From positions 1 to 41,618 of the forward strand of contig DGNT01000010.1 of NCBI GenBank assembly GCA_002389055.1: a stretch of DNA of 41,618 nucleotides. The letters run 5' to 3'. Positions 31,237 through 39,937 of the stretch are shown here, in pieces. The notes under the pieces are model-generated. The model was given only the letters and a program-made list of their open reading frames with translations. It did not search any database and had not been told where the DNA came from. The position numbers and the translations under genes are program-made. Position 1 is the first letter of the stretch, and every line of letters begins with the position of its first letter. This DNA is from Alcanivorax sp. UBA4485 (GTDB lineage: Bacteria; Pseudomonadota; Gammaproteobacteria; Pseudomonadales; Alcanivoracaceae).

Positions 31237-34200
31237 TCAGCGATCAGTGCGCGGCTGCAGGGTGACGTCATCCACCACGGTGCCGTCCAGGGTACGGGTC
31301 AGCACATGCAGGTCGTCGCCCTGGATGTCCAGAGTGGTGTAGGTGTTCACGTTGTCGTCGAACAGCACTTCCGCCACCAGGGCGATCCCGCCGCCGTTGT
31401 TGTCGTAGTATTTGGCGGAATCGGAGCCGGCGATCAAGTAGGTGGCCCCACCCGGCGTCGGCTTGCCGCCGTTCAGCGGCAGGCTGCGCGAGTACATGTG
31501 ATCGTGACCGGAAAGCACCAGATCGATGCCGGTTTCATCCACCACAGGCGGGATGTAAGCCAGTGAGCGGCCGTTGCCGGAGGCGGCGTTACCGTTGTAC
31601 GGCGGGCGGTGCACCATTAGCATCTTCCAGGTGGCGTCACTGGCGTTCATATCCCGGCGCAGCCAGTCCATCATTACCGGCCAGTCTTCTTCGGCCTGCA
31701 GCTCGGAAGTGACCACGGCGATGTGGGCCGGGCCGTAATCGAAGCTGTACACCGCCCGGTCGTAGGGCGCTGGCAGGCCGTTATCGCTTTCCGGCAGCGG
31801 GAACAGGTCGGCGAATTTCTGCGCGCCTTCGTTGTAAACCTCATGGTTGCCCTGAGTGGGCACGAACGGATGCGAGGCCAGCATGTCGTCGCCTTCCAGA
31901 GCTTCCAGGAACAACCGCACCAGACGGTAATCGGTGAGGTCCTCGGTGACGTCGCCGACGTGCAGGATCAGATCACCGTCCGGCAGTTGCGCCTGCATCT
32001 TGCGGTACAGCTCGGTGACCAGGCCGCTGCCATTGAAGATGTTTTCGTCGGACAAGGTCTGGGTGTCGCCGAACAGATGGATGCGTACGCGGTCGTCGCC
32101 GTCGTCGGTGGTGAAACCAAAGGTCTCGCTCATGGCCCCGGTGGCGCCCACCTGATACTGGTAGCCGCCCCCCGGCAGCAACCCCTCCAGAGTGGCTTGG
32201 TGTACGCGCACTACGCCGGCCTCGCTGCCGTAGAAGAACGGCACCACCGCGGACTGCCCGGCCACTTCCTGGTTCAGGCCATCCGTGCCGAAGCGTACCC
32301 GCGACTCGGCCACCGAGGTGTCGGTGAACCAGGCCACATTCATGGACGTGGCGTCGTGGCCGGGGGTCAGGAAGACATGACGCGGCGCCTTGCCCAGGCG
32401 CTCGACCAGGGCGCGTACGTCGGTCATCAGCGAGGAGCCCTGAGCGTCGTAAGCGCGGAACAACAATGACTGCGTGTCGGCGGACGCCGGCAGAGTGACC
32501 TGGAGCATACCGTCGGCGTCGGTGTCGCCCAGCACATTGACATTGCTGATCTGGTCGGTGCCGCTGTTGTACTCGAAGGTCTCCAGGGTGACACCCTGGG
32601 CCAGTTCGCCAGCCTGGTTCACCACCAACATGTTGGCGCTTTCGCCTTCGACGCCCCAGTCGGTCAGCAAGCGATAGCGGCTGCCTACTTCCTTGCGCAC
32701 CACCGGATGATGGAAGGTGTCGCCGTCCAGTTCGCCATCGACCACCACCGAGACGAAGGTATTCTGAATGTAATCGCGCACACGCAGGTTCAGATAAGCG
32801 ACCACGCCGGTGGCATCGCTGAAACCGCTGAAGTTGCCCTGCCAGCGCCCGTTGGTTTCGCCAACCCCGGAAGCGGTGAGGTCGGCATCTTCCACCGTCA
32901 TGCTGGTCTTGGTGCTGTCGTAATCCAGGGTCAGAGACAGGTCGTTGAAGGCACCGCCGCCGGTAACACGGATGGGAATACTGAAGGTGCCGCCCGGGTA
33001 CAGACTCAGATTCTCGCTGTCCAGATAAACGCGCGGCGCGCCGGTAACCACATTAAAAAGATAGTTGCCGGCGGTGACGTTGCCGTTGACGTCGAACAGA
33101 CGGTAATCCAGGCGATGCCAGCCGTCATCCAAGCCCTGCGCCTGGTAGCGGATGCGATCGCTGCCGTTGTGGGTCAGGGACGAGGAAACGTCCTGGCCGT
33201 CCAGGGTCAACTGGCTGGCGGCGAAGTCCACGCCGGAGGCATCGTTGACCTGCAGGGTAATCAGCGGATCGGCGCTGTCCACCGTCTCGCCGGAGGCGGG
33301 ACTGGCGGTGACGCCAGGGCCGGCCAGATCGGTGTCGTCGCTATAGATCGCGGTGAAATCATCCAGCACCACATGGGAGTCGATACGCTCGGCGGTCTTC
33401 AATACCAGGAAGCGGAACGGCTGGTAGAACGTCAGCGGTTCCTTGTAGCCGCTGCCGATGCTCGCCTTCATGAAATGCCAGCCGCGTTCCGGCAGCGCTT
33501 CGCCTTCGTTGTTGTAGTTGATGGTCACGGTCTTGCCGTCGGCGTCCTTGAGGCTGCCGCGCACCCACCAGACCTTGCCGGCCAGCTCATCGGGGATGTA
33601 CACGTTGACGCCCAGATACTTGGGATAGCCTGGCAGCGCGGTGACGCCACCGGGGTCGGTGAGATAGGCACCGAAGGTGCCGGGCTGGTCCGGGTTGGCT
33701 TCCCAGTTCAGTTCCATGGAGTAGTTACCGTCGAAGACCTGATCCTCGACACGCTCGATGTTGACCTGATTGTGTCGCGCACCGGCGGCCCGGAAGGCGC
33801 TGACGTCGCCTTCGAAGTCGGCGACGATTGCCGGCGCCACACCGATATTGATGGTCAGTTCGGCGCGGCGGTCGGCGGCGGAAACGGTGACGGTGCAGCT
33901 TTCGCCCTGCACGCGGGCGGTGGTGACGCTGCCGTTCTCCGGGTTCACCTGGCACAGAGCGGTGTTGTCCACCTGATACTCCAGCGCTTCGGCGGAGAAG
34001 GTCACCGACTCACCGTCACTGATCAGCTCCGGCTGCAGGGTTACGGTGGCGCCGCTGTCCACGGCGATGGCTTCGCTGGGGAAGCGAATCCCGTCCAGCT
34101 CGTCGGTGACGCGAACCCGGGCCACGCCCTTGCGGTCACCGACCTGAACCACCACGTACCCTTCGCTGGCGCCGTCGCCGGCGCGGAAGGCGCCGGTGCG

Positions 34201-35772
34201 CGCGTCGATCAGACCCAGGGACGTATCACTGATGCCGTACTCGGGAATCTCACCGCCCTGCTCCCAAGAACTGGCGTCATAGCCCACACCTTTGAAACGA
34301 CGATAGGTGGAGCCGGCCATCAGCGTGATGGTGCGCGGGTAAACGGCCACCGCGTTGCTGGCCGCGCGCGCCCGTTCGCTGTTCAACGCCAGCCCCCATT
34401 TGGTGGCGGTAACACGCTCGCCGCCGTCGGACGGCGTGTTAAGCAGATGGGTGTACCGTTCACCGGGCAGGCGCGCCGCCAGGGTCGTGGAGCCGCCGCC
34501 ATCCAGGTTGATGGCACGGTCGGCGCCGTAGGCGATCATTAACTGGCCCAGTTTGGTCTGGGTGATGCCGTCGGTGAGCGAGCCCACCGGTTTGTCCACC
34601 ACCAGGAAGAAGTAGCTGCCGTCATTGCGCACGCCGAAAGCGGTACGGCCACTGATGGCGTTCTCGTCCTGGTTGGCGCCGAGCCGACCGTCTTCCACCA
34701 GCAGGCCGCGACCGAAACCGCCGCCCAGGGCGCTTTTCACCTGGGCCCAGCCCGGGGCATCGGTTTCGTAACGGATGTCCACCCGGGAGCCGGTGGTGAG
34801 GGTGCCGCCGTCAACCAACAGAGCGTGGCCGGCCGGCAGTACATAACCGTTGCGGTCCTCGATGCGATCCACCACGGTGCCACTGAGCGGCGGCAATTGG
34901 GCGCTGATACCGCCGTGTTCCAGGGTCACCACGCTGATGCCGTTGGGTTCTGCCTCAATCAGCGCGGCGGAACGGCCGGCCAGATCCACGGTGCCTCGGT
35001 AGCTTTCCGCCAGATACAGTTCCGCGTCGCCGGTGCCGCGGGTAAAGCTGGTGTTCACCTGGCTGGCATTGTCGAAGTAATGAACCGCGCCCAATTCACC
35101 CAGGGCGTTGCCGTCCTGGTACAGATTCAGAGTAAAGGTGGGCACGTCCTGAAGAATGTCGGCGCCGCCGTCTTCATAAACCACGATCACGTCTTCATTG
35201 CGGTCGGAAAAACCGGTGTAGGTGATACCGTCTTTCTTGATCAGACCGCTGTTCCAGCCCTGGGTCATGCTGTAAGGATCCGCGTTGACCGCCAGGATCA
35301 GGTTTTCGCCGTTATCGATGGCATGGTTGGCCGAGACCGTGGTTCGCTCGAAGGAGAACTGCCCGCGCGAGCGGGTCAGCGGCACCAGCGACAAGCTGTC
35401 ACCGAGAGTGAACTCGGCGCTGATGATGGCTTCGTCGCGGGTATGGTTCAGGCGGCCTTCGGTGAGCGTCAAATCCTGGTTCACCGCGTAGCGATGGAAG
35501 TCGGTGATTTCCGTGCTCTCCGGCTCGCGCGCGGTGGTGCCGGAAACCGTCGGCGGCGTTGCCGTCTCGAATTGCTGATCCGCGTCCTCTGGGGGCGCGA
35601 TCACGTTGGCGGAGAACGACTCGGCGCCGGACAGATCATCGACATAAGGGACGTCCGTGGTGGTATCGAGATACTCCGTATCCGTATCGCCTCCGCAACC
35701 GCTCAATGCAACAGCGGTCAACAGAGTCAGCGAAGCGGCGCGCATCCAACGCCGCCAATGATGGCAACTCAC
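31237..35772 (-). CDS. Giant lipoprotein: phosphodiester glycosidase plus purple-acid-phosphatase-type enzyme
   Basis: A 1,511-residue lipoprotein. I chose a GTG at 35772 with GGGAG eight bases upstream; it gives a signal peptide with basic start and lipobox LSGC. Domains in order: a phosphodiester glycosidase (NAGPA-like, about 200-470, with NLDGGGSTTL at about 421); an Ig-like segment; a carbohydrate-binding-like sandwich (about 680-830); a cohesin-like segment (about 940-1050); a fibronectin-like N-domain and a purple-acid-phosphatase metallophosphoesterase (about 1130-1500). Metal motifs are GDTQ, GDVTE, GNHE (about 1307), VHRPPY and GHDHMYSRS (about 1420). It could open sugar-phosphate diesters and then remove the phosphate. 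The LamG-like lipoprotein gene follows. Candidate Pho-box repeats precede it. Confidence 0.85.
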   Translation of the reverse strand: MSCHHWRRWMRAASLTLLTAVALSGCGGDTDTEYLDTTTDVPYVDDLSGAESFSANVIAPPEDADQQFETATPPTVSGTTAREPESTEITDFHRYAVNQDLTLTEGRLNHTRDEAIISAEFTLGDSLSLVPLTRSRGQFSFERTTVSANHAIDNGENLILAVNADPYSMTQGWNSGLIKKDGITYTGFSDRNEDVIVVYEDGGADILQDVPTFTLNLYQDGNALGELGAVHYFDNASQVNTSFTRGTGDAELYLAESYRGTVDLAGRSAALIEAEPNGISVVTLEHGGISAQLPPLSGTVVDRIEDRNGYVLPAGHALLVDGGTLTTGSRVDIRYETDAPGWAQVKSALGGGFGRGLLVEDGRLGANQDENAISGRTAFGVRNDGSYFFLVVDKPVGSLTDGITQTKLGQLMIAYGADRAINLDGGGSTTLAARLPGERYTHLLNTPSDGGERVTATKWGLALNSERARAASNAVAVYPRTITLMAGSTYRRFKGVGYDASSWEQGGEIPEYGISDTSLGLIDARTGAFRAGDGASEGYVVVQVGDRKGVARVRVTDELDGIRFPSEAIAVDSGATVTLQPELISDGESVTFSAEALEYQVDNTALCQVNPENGSVTTARVQGESCTVTVSAADRRAELTINIGVAPAIVADFEGDVSAFRAAGARHNQVNIERVEDQVFDGNYSMELNWEANPDQPGTFGAYLTDPGGVTALPGYPKYLGVNVYIPDELAGKVWWVRGSLKDADGKTVTINYNNEGEALPERGWHFMKASIGSGYKEPLTFYQPFRFLVLKTAERIDSHVVLDDFTAIYSDDTDLAGPGVTASPASGETVDSADPLITLQVNDASGVDFAASQLTLDGQDVSSSLTHNGSDRIRYQAQGLDDGWHRLDYRLFDVNGNVTAGNYLFNVVTGAPRVYLDSENLSLYPGGTFSIPIRVTGGGAFNDLSLTLDYDSTKTSMTVEDADLTASGVGETNGRWQGNFSGFSDATGVVAYLNLRVRDYIQNTFVSVVVDGELDGDTFHHPVVRKEVGSRYRLLTDWGVEGESANMLVVNQAGELAQGVTLETFEYNSGTDQISNVNVLGDTDADGMLQVTLPASADTQSLLFRAYDAQGSSLMTDVRALVERLGKAPRHVFLTPGHDATSMNVAWFTDTSVAESRVRFGTDGLNQEVAGQSAVVPFFYGSEAGVVRVHQATLEGLLPGGGYQYQVGATGAMSETFGFTTDDGDDRVRIHLFGDTQTLSDENIFNGSGLVTELYRKMQAQLPDGDLILHVGDVTEDLTDYRLVRLFLEALEGDDMLASHPFVPTQGNHEVYNEGAQKFADLFPLPESDNGLPAPYDRAVYSFDYGPAHIAVVTSELQAEEDWPVMMDWLRRDMNASDATWKMLMVHRPPYNGNAASGNGRSLAYIPPVVDETGIDLVLSGHDHMYSRSLPLNGGKPTPGGATYLIAGSDSAKYYDNNGGGIALVAEVLFDDNVNTYTTLDIQGDDLHVLTRTLDGTVVDDVTLQPRTDR

Positions 35773-35855
35773 GATTTTCTCTCCCGGTGTAGAAAGGACT
35801 GACTGACAGGCCAGCGGCCAAAACGGTAAGTTAGTTGCCATTGATTGCAGGGGCG

Positions 35856-35885
35856 TGAAGAGAACGTGACAGCATTTATGTCAGC
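35856..35885 (-). promoter_or_regulatory. Candidate PhoB box upstream of the giant lipoprotein gene
   Basis: On the minus strand three 7-bp units line up: CTGACAT (35885-35879), CTGTCAC (35873-35867) and TCTTCAC (35862-35856), with starts 12 and 11 bp apart and AAAT after the first unit. The E. coli consensus is CTGTCAT, 4 bp AT-rich, CTGTCAC. The first pair has one mismatch and one extra base compared with it. The site is about 85-115 bp before the start codon. Confidence 0.5.
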
Positions 35886-35887
35886 GC

Positions 35888-35917
35888 AAAAAAAAAGCGG
35901 CCCGAAGGCCGCTTTTT
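35888..35917 (-). terminator. Terminator of the DmdC-like acyl-CoA dehydrogenase gene
   Basis: On the minus strand AGCGGCC, loop TTCG, GGCCGCT, then a run of T. It lies 25-55 bp after the acyl-CoA dehydrogenase stop. The plus strand also has a T run, so it can act both ways. Confidence 0.88.
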
Positions 35918-35942
35918 AGGTTTCCGAATCAGAACCGAGTGA

Positions 35943-37718
35943 TCAGAACAGGTCCTGATCCAGACTCATCATGGTGCCGGCACCGGCCTTGATCTGCTCG
36001 GCCAGGGCGCCGGCGCGGGGCAGCAGGCGCTCGTAGTAGAAGCGGCCCACGGTGACCTTGGCGCGGCCGAAGTCGTCGTCCCGTTGCGCGGCGGTGACCA
36101 TCATGCGCGCCCACAGCCAGGCGTAGGTGACGTAGCCGAACAGGTCCAGATACTCCACCGCGTTGGCATTGACCGCGTCCGGGTTGTCGCCGGCCTGGCG
36201 CAGCATCTCGGTGGTGGTGCTTTCCAGCAGGTCCGCGGCACTCACCAGACGTTCCTTGATGCCGTCCATGCCCGGCTCGTTGCCGTTGTCGTCGATCCAG
36301 CGGCGGATGTCGGCGAGGTACGCTTCCACGTATTGGCCGCCGTTGCGGGTCACTTTACGGCCGGCCAGGTCGAGCGCCTGAATGCCGTTGGTGCCTTCGT
36401 AAATCTGTGAGATACGGCAGTCGCGCACGAACTGCTCCATGCCCCATTCGCGCACGTAGCCGTGGCCGCCGAACACCTGCTGGCCGATCACCGTGGTGTC
36501 GAAGCCGCGGTCGGTGAAGAACGCTTTGGCGATCGGGGTCATCAGGGCGACCCGGTCCTGGGCGGCTTTTTGCTCGGCGTCGTCCTCGGAGAACTTGGCC
36601 TTGTCCAGCTCCATGCCCACATAGGTGGACAGCGCCCGGCCGCCCTCGTTGAGGGCGCGCATGGTCAGCAGCATACGGCGCACGTCACCGTGCACGATGA
36701 TCGGGTCGGCGTTGCCGCCTTCGTTCTGGACGCCGGTGGCGGCGCGGCCCTGCAGGCGCTCGCAGGCGTAGTCGGCGGCGCTCTGGTAGCTCACTTCGCC
36801 CAGGCCCAGGCCCTGGATGCCGATGGACAGGCGCTCATAGTTCATCATCGTGAACATGGCCGCCAGACCCTGGTTGGGCTCGCCGATGATCCAGCCCTTG
36901 GCGTCGTCGAAGTTCATCACGCAGGTGGCGGAGCCCTTGATGCCCATCTTGTGCTCGATGGACCCGGCGGCCACGCCGTTACGCTCACCGGCATCGCCGT
37001 TGGCGTCGGGCACGAACTTGGGCACCAGGAACAGGGAAATGCCCTTGGAGCCGGCGGGGGCGTCCGGCAGCTTGGCCAGTACCAGGTGGATGATGTTGTC
37101 CACCAGGTCGTGCTCACCGCCGGTGATGAAGATTTTGGTGCCGGAGATATTGTAGGAGCCGTCGTCGTTGGGCACCGCTTTGCTGCGCATGATGCCCAGA
37201 TCGGTGCCGCAGTGCGGCTCGGTGAGGCACATGGTGCCGCTCCACTCGCCGCTGTACAGCTTGGGCAGGTAGGCCTGCTTGAGCTCCTCGGAGGCGTGGG
37301 CGTCCAGGCACAGGGTGGCGCCGTTGGTGAGCGCCGGGTACAGCGCGAACGAGGAATTGGCGCTGTGCATCATTTCCTCGAACAATACCGCCAGGGATTT
37401 AGGCATGCCCTGGCCACCGAATTCCGGGTTACCGGAAAACGCGCTCCAGCCGTTCTCGGCATAGGTCTTGAAGGCTTCCTTGAAGCCTTCCGGGGTGGTC
37501 ACTGCGCCGTTGTCGAAGTGGCAACCCTGCTCGTCACCTTCCCGGTTGAGGGGGAACAGCAGGTTTTCCACCATCTTGCCCGCTTCATCGAGGATCGCGT
37601 CGGACAGATCGCGGGTCACCTCGGCGGTGGCGGACATGGAAGCCCAGAGCTTATCGGCCTCGAACACATCATTAAGGACGAAGCGCATGTCTTCCAGGGG
37701 CGCTTTATAGGTGGCCAT
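35943..37718 (-). CDS. DmdC-type long acyl-CoA dehydrogenase
   Basis: A 591-residue acyl-CoA dehydrogenase of the long subgroup that includes 3-methylmercaptopropionyl-CoA dehydrogenase (DmdC), with an extra N-terminal segment and C-terminal domain. Signatures: CLTEPHCGTDLGIMRSKAVP, YNISGTKIFITGGEHDL, VFGGHGYVREWGMEQFVRD and the active-site region RISQIYEGTNGIQALDLAGR. FAD enzymes of this group oxidise acyl-CoAs in beta-oxidation; DMSP use cannot be told from sequence alone. The ATG at 37718 (MATYKAP) has GGGAG eight bases upstream, while one at 37724 is too close to it. A strong terminator follows. Confidence 0.92.
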   Translation of the reverse strand: MATYKAPLEDMRFVLNDVFEADKLWASMSATAEVTRDLSDAILDEAGKMVENLLFPLNREGDEQGCHFDNGAVTTPEGFKEAFKTYAENGWSAFSGNPEFGGQGMPKSLAVLFEEMMHSANSSFALYPALTNGATLCLDAHASEELKQAYLPKLYSGEWSGTMCLTEPHCGTDLGIMRSKAVPNDDGSYNISGTKIFITGGEHDLVDNIIHLVLAKLPDAPAGSKGISLFLVPKFVPDANGDAGERNGVAAGSIEHKMGIKGSATCVMNFDDAKGWIIGEPNQGLAAMFTMMNYERLSIGIQGLGLGEVSYQSAADYACERLQGRAATGVQNEGGNADPIIVHGDVRRMLLTMRALNEGGRALSTYVGMELDKAKFSEDDAEQKAAQDRVALMTPIAKAFFTDRGFDTTVIGQQVFGGHGYVREWGMEQFVRDCRISQIYEGTNGIQALDLAGRKVTRNGGQYVEAYLADIRRWIDDNGNEPGMDGIKERLVSAADLLESTTTEMLRQAGDNPDAVNANAVEYLDLFGYVTYAWLWARMMVTAAQRDDDFGRAKVTVGRFYYERLLPRAGALAEQIKAGAGTMMSLDQDLF

Positions 37719-37773
37719 TGGCATATCTCCCGAAACTGGCTACTCACTTAACCTAAGACGGCGGGACGATAGT

Positions 37774-38190
37774 TTAGTCCCGGCGAACAGGGCGTAAATG
37801 TTTATTTGTGACCCGCCGTTCATCCTCTTCCGGGGGCTCCGGGCGGCGCCACAACCACAGCATCAGGGCGCACAGAAACAGCGGGACGCCGATCTTGACC
37901 GGGTTCGGCACGGGGGACAAGGCGATGATACCGATGCTGATCAGCATCATGGTGGAGGCGGCGCATTTACCGCGCCGGGACAGGGCGCCGTGCTCGCGCC
38001 AGTGGTGGATCGGCGGCCCATAACGGGGATGGCCCAGCAACCAGGCTTCCAGGCGCGGCCAGCCCCTGGCCCCGGCCCAGGCGGCCACCAGCATGAACAC
38101 CACGGTGGGCATGCCCGGCAGAACCACGCCGATCAAACCCAGGGCCACGCACACCAGCGCCAGGGCACGCCACAGGAATACCTTGATCAT
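37774..38190 (-). CDS. DUF454 membrane protein (YbaN-like)
   Basis: A 138-residue inner-membrane protein with the DUF454 pattern: ALALVCVALGLIGVVLPGMP followed by FMLVAAWAGARGWPRLEAWL, then GHPRYGPPIHHWREHGALSR. About three to four hydrophobic helices. Function of the family is unknown. The frame is open to 38355, but the family start MIKVFLWRAL fits the ATG at 38190. Its ribosome site is weak. It lies between a LysR gene and the acyl-CoA dehydrogenase on the same strand. Confidence 0.85.
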   Translation of the reverse strand: MIKVFLWRALALVCVALGLIGVVLPGMPTVVFMLVAAWAGARGWPRLEAWLLGHPRYGPPIHHWREHGALSRRGKCAASTMMLISIGIIALSPVPNPVKIGVPLFLCALMLWLWRRPEPPEEDERRVTNKHLRPVRRD

Positions 38191-38234
38191 GGAACGATTA
38201 CAGCACGGCGGGGGCCCGCCGGGCCAGCGGCGGG

Positions 38235-39149
38235 CTACTGTTCCTCGAAGGAGGCGTAATAGTCGGCCAGGCTGTCGATCAGAGTGCGCACCGCCGGCAA
38301 CATGCCGCGGCGGGACGGAAAGACCGCATGAATGATGTCCCGGCGTGGGGCCCAATCCGGCAGTAGATGAACCAACTCGCCGCTCGCCAAAGCGTCACGG
38401 ACGGTCAGCAACGGCAGTTGCACCGCGCCGACGCCGCCCAGCGCCGCCCGGCGCAGGGCCACCATGTCGGTGGTCACGAAGCGCGGTGTGTGACGCACCG
38501 ACAACTGCCGGTCGCCGGGCCCGTGCAACGCCCATTCATAGCGCGGCGCCGGGGCACCCAGCCAAAGGCTGGGCCAACCGGCCAGCGCTTCCGGCCCGGC
38601 CGGCGGGCCCTGGCGCTCAATCAGATCCGGGCTGGCGAGCAGCCCCAGGTGGCGCTCGGACAGCACTTTCATCACCAGGTCGCTGTCCTCCAGCGGCGGC
38701 TGGCGGACGCGGATCGCCACGTCCACCGCTTCGTGGACCAGATCGACACGGCGGTTGGTGGCCTCCAGATGCACGGTGATACCGGGATAATCGCGCATGA
38801 ACCCGGCCAGGAACGGGCCCACATGCACATGCAACAGCGTCACCGGACAAGCCAGCCGGATCACCCCGCGGGGTTCCGCCCGCACGCTGTCGATGGCCTC
38901 CTGGGCGGCTTCCGCCTCCACCAGCATGGCCTTGCAGTGCTCGTAGTAGGTGTGCCCGGTGTCGGTGGTCGAGAAGTGGCGGGTGGAACGGTGAATCAGG
39001 CGCACGCCGAGCCGTTCTTCCAGGGCCGCCACCCGGCGGCTCAGCTTGGATTTGGGCACGCCGATGGCGCGCCCGGCCGGCGCGAAGCCGCCGTGCTCCA
39101 CGGTCTGCGCGAAGTAATAAAGGTCGTTCAGGTTTTCCATCGCCGCCAT
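38235..39149 (-). CDS. LysR-family transcriptional regulator
   Basis: A 304-residue LysR protein of the CrgA/AaeR-like branch. The N-terminal helix-turn-helix (NLNDLYYFAQTVEHGGFAPA, IGVPKSKLSRRVAALEERLG) is followed by the usual effector domain. It is divergent from the YcaC-like hydrolase, which is the probable target. The 120 bp between them contain the near-repeats CATTAATAG and CATTTATAG. Possible starts are a GTG at 39152, ATG at 39149 and ATG at 39140 (MENLNDL); I used 39149 because it has a weak GGA six bases upstream. Confidence 0.9.
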   Translation of the reverse strand: MAAMENLNDLYYFAQTVEHGGFAPAGRAIGVPKSKLSRRVAALEERLGVRLIHRSTRHFSTTDTGHTYYEHCKAMLVEAEAAQEAIDSVRAEPRGVIRLACPVTLLHVHVGPFLAGFMRDYPGITVHLEATNRRVDLVHEAVDVAIRVRQPPLEDSDLVMKVLSERHLGLLASPDLIERQGPPAGPEALAGWPSLWLGAPAPRYEWALHGPGDRQLSVRHTPRFVTTDMVALRRAALGGVGAVQLPLLTVRDALASGELVHLLPDWAPRRDIIHAVFPSRRGMLPAVRTLIDSLADYYASFEEQ

Positions 39150-39269
39150 CACCGTCCCATTAATAGAACGAAGCGTAGCATTTTAGCCATCTACCGCTCC
39201 AGACGTCTCATTTATAGCCTTTACCCATGGAGAGGCCGTCGGCTTCTCCGGCAACCAAGGAGCTATATC

Positions 39270-39893
39270 ATGAGTACTTACAATCGCTTGAATAAGGACG
39301 ACGCGGCGGTATTGCTGGTGGACCATCAGGCCGGCCTGTTGTCACTGGTCCGCGACATCGACCCGGACCGCTTCAAGAACAACGTGCTGGCCCTGGCGGA
39401 TATGGCCGAGTACTTCGAACTGCCCACCATCCTCACCACCAGTTTCGAGGACGGCCCCAACGGCCCGCTGGTGCCGGAACTCAAGGCGCAGTTTCCGCAC
39501 GCGCCCTACATCGCGCGGCCCGGCCAGATCAACGCCTGGGACAACGAGGATTTCGTGCAGGCGGTGAAGGCCACCGGCAAGAAGCAGCTGATCATCGCCG
39601 GCGTGGTCACCGAGGTGTGCGTGGCGTTTCCCGCTCTGTCCGCTCTGGAGGAAGGCTACGAGGTGTTCGTAATCACGGATGCGTCGGGCACCTTCAACGC
39701 CATGACCCGCGACGCGGCCTGGCAGCGGATGGTCGCCGGCGGCGCGCAGTTGATGACCTGGTTTGGCGCCGCCTGTGAGCTGCACCGCGACTGGCGCAAC
39801 GACGTCGAAGGTCTGGGCGCGCTGTTCTCCAACCACATTCCGGATTACCGCAATCTGATCACCAGCTACACCACCCTGACCTCGAAAGCCTGA
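39270..39893 (+). CDS. YcaC-like isochorismatase-family hydrolase
   Basis: A 207-residue cysteine hydrolase very like YcaC. Key elements are D18 (AAVLLVDHQAGLLSLVRDI) and nucleophile C117 in IIAGVVTEVCVAFPALSALE, with the extended YcaC sequence AQLMTWFGAACELHRDWRND. The physiological substrate of YcaC is not known; related enzymes act on amides or isochorismate. AAGGAG lies seven bases before the ATG, so the upstream open frame is not used. It is divergent from a LysR regulator and ends at a stem-loop shared with the convergent DUF945 gene. Confidence 0.93.
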   Translation: MSTYNRLNKDDAAVLLVDHQAGLLSLVRDIDPDRFKNNVLALADMAEYFELPTILTTSFEDGPNGPLVPELKAQFPHAPYIARPGQINAWDNEDFVQAVKATGKKQLIIAGVVTEVCVAFPALSALEEGYEVFVITDASGTFNAMTRDAAWQRMVAGGAQLMTWFGAACELHRDWRNDVEGLGALFSNHIPDYRNLITSYTTLTSKA

Positions 39894-39899
39894 CCCGGT

Positions 39900-39926
39900 G
39901 GGCGCTCGCCGAAACGGCGGGCGCCC
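39900..39926. terminator. Stem-loop between the YcaC-like and DUF945 genes
   Basis: GGGCGCTCGCC and GGCGGGCGCCC pair over 11 bp with one G-U pair and a GAAAC loop. It sits between two convergent stops. No T run follows, so intrinsic termination is not certain. Confidence 0.5.
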
Positions 39927-39937
39927 CGGCAGCGGGG

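Noticed and set aside
32707..34542. 611-codon open frame antisense to the giant lipoprotein gene
   Set aside because: Its Gly/Val/His/Gln-rich translation is typical of a reverse-frame shadow and shows no domain.
36462..37751. 429-codon open frame antisense to the acyl-CoA dehydrogenase
   Set aside because: Shadow frame opposite a well-conserved enzyme.
38367..39269. 300-codon N-terminal extension of the YcaC-like hydrolase frame
   Set aside because: It is antisense to the LysR gene, and a strong ribosome site marks the hydrolase start at 39270.
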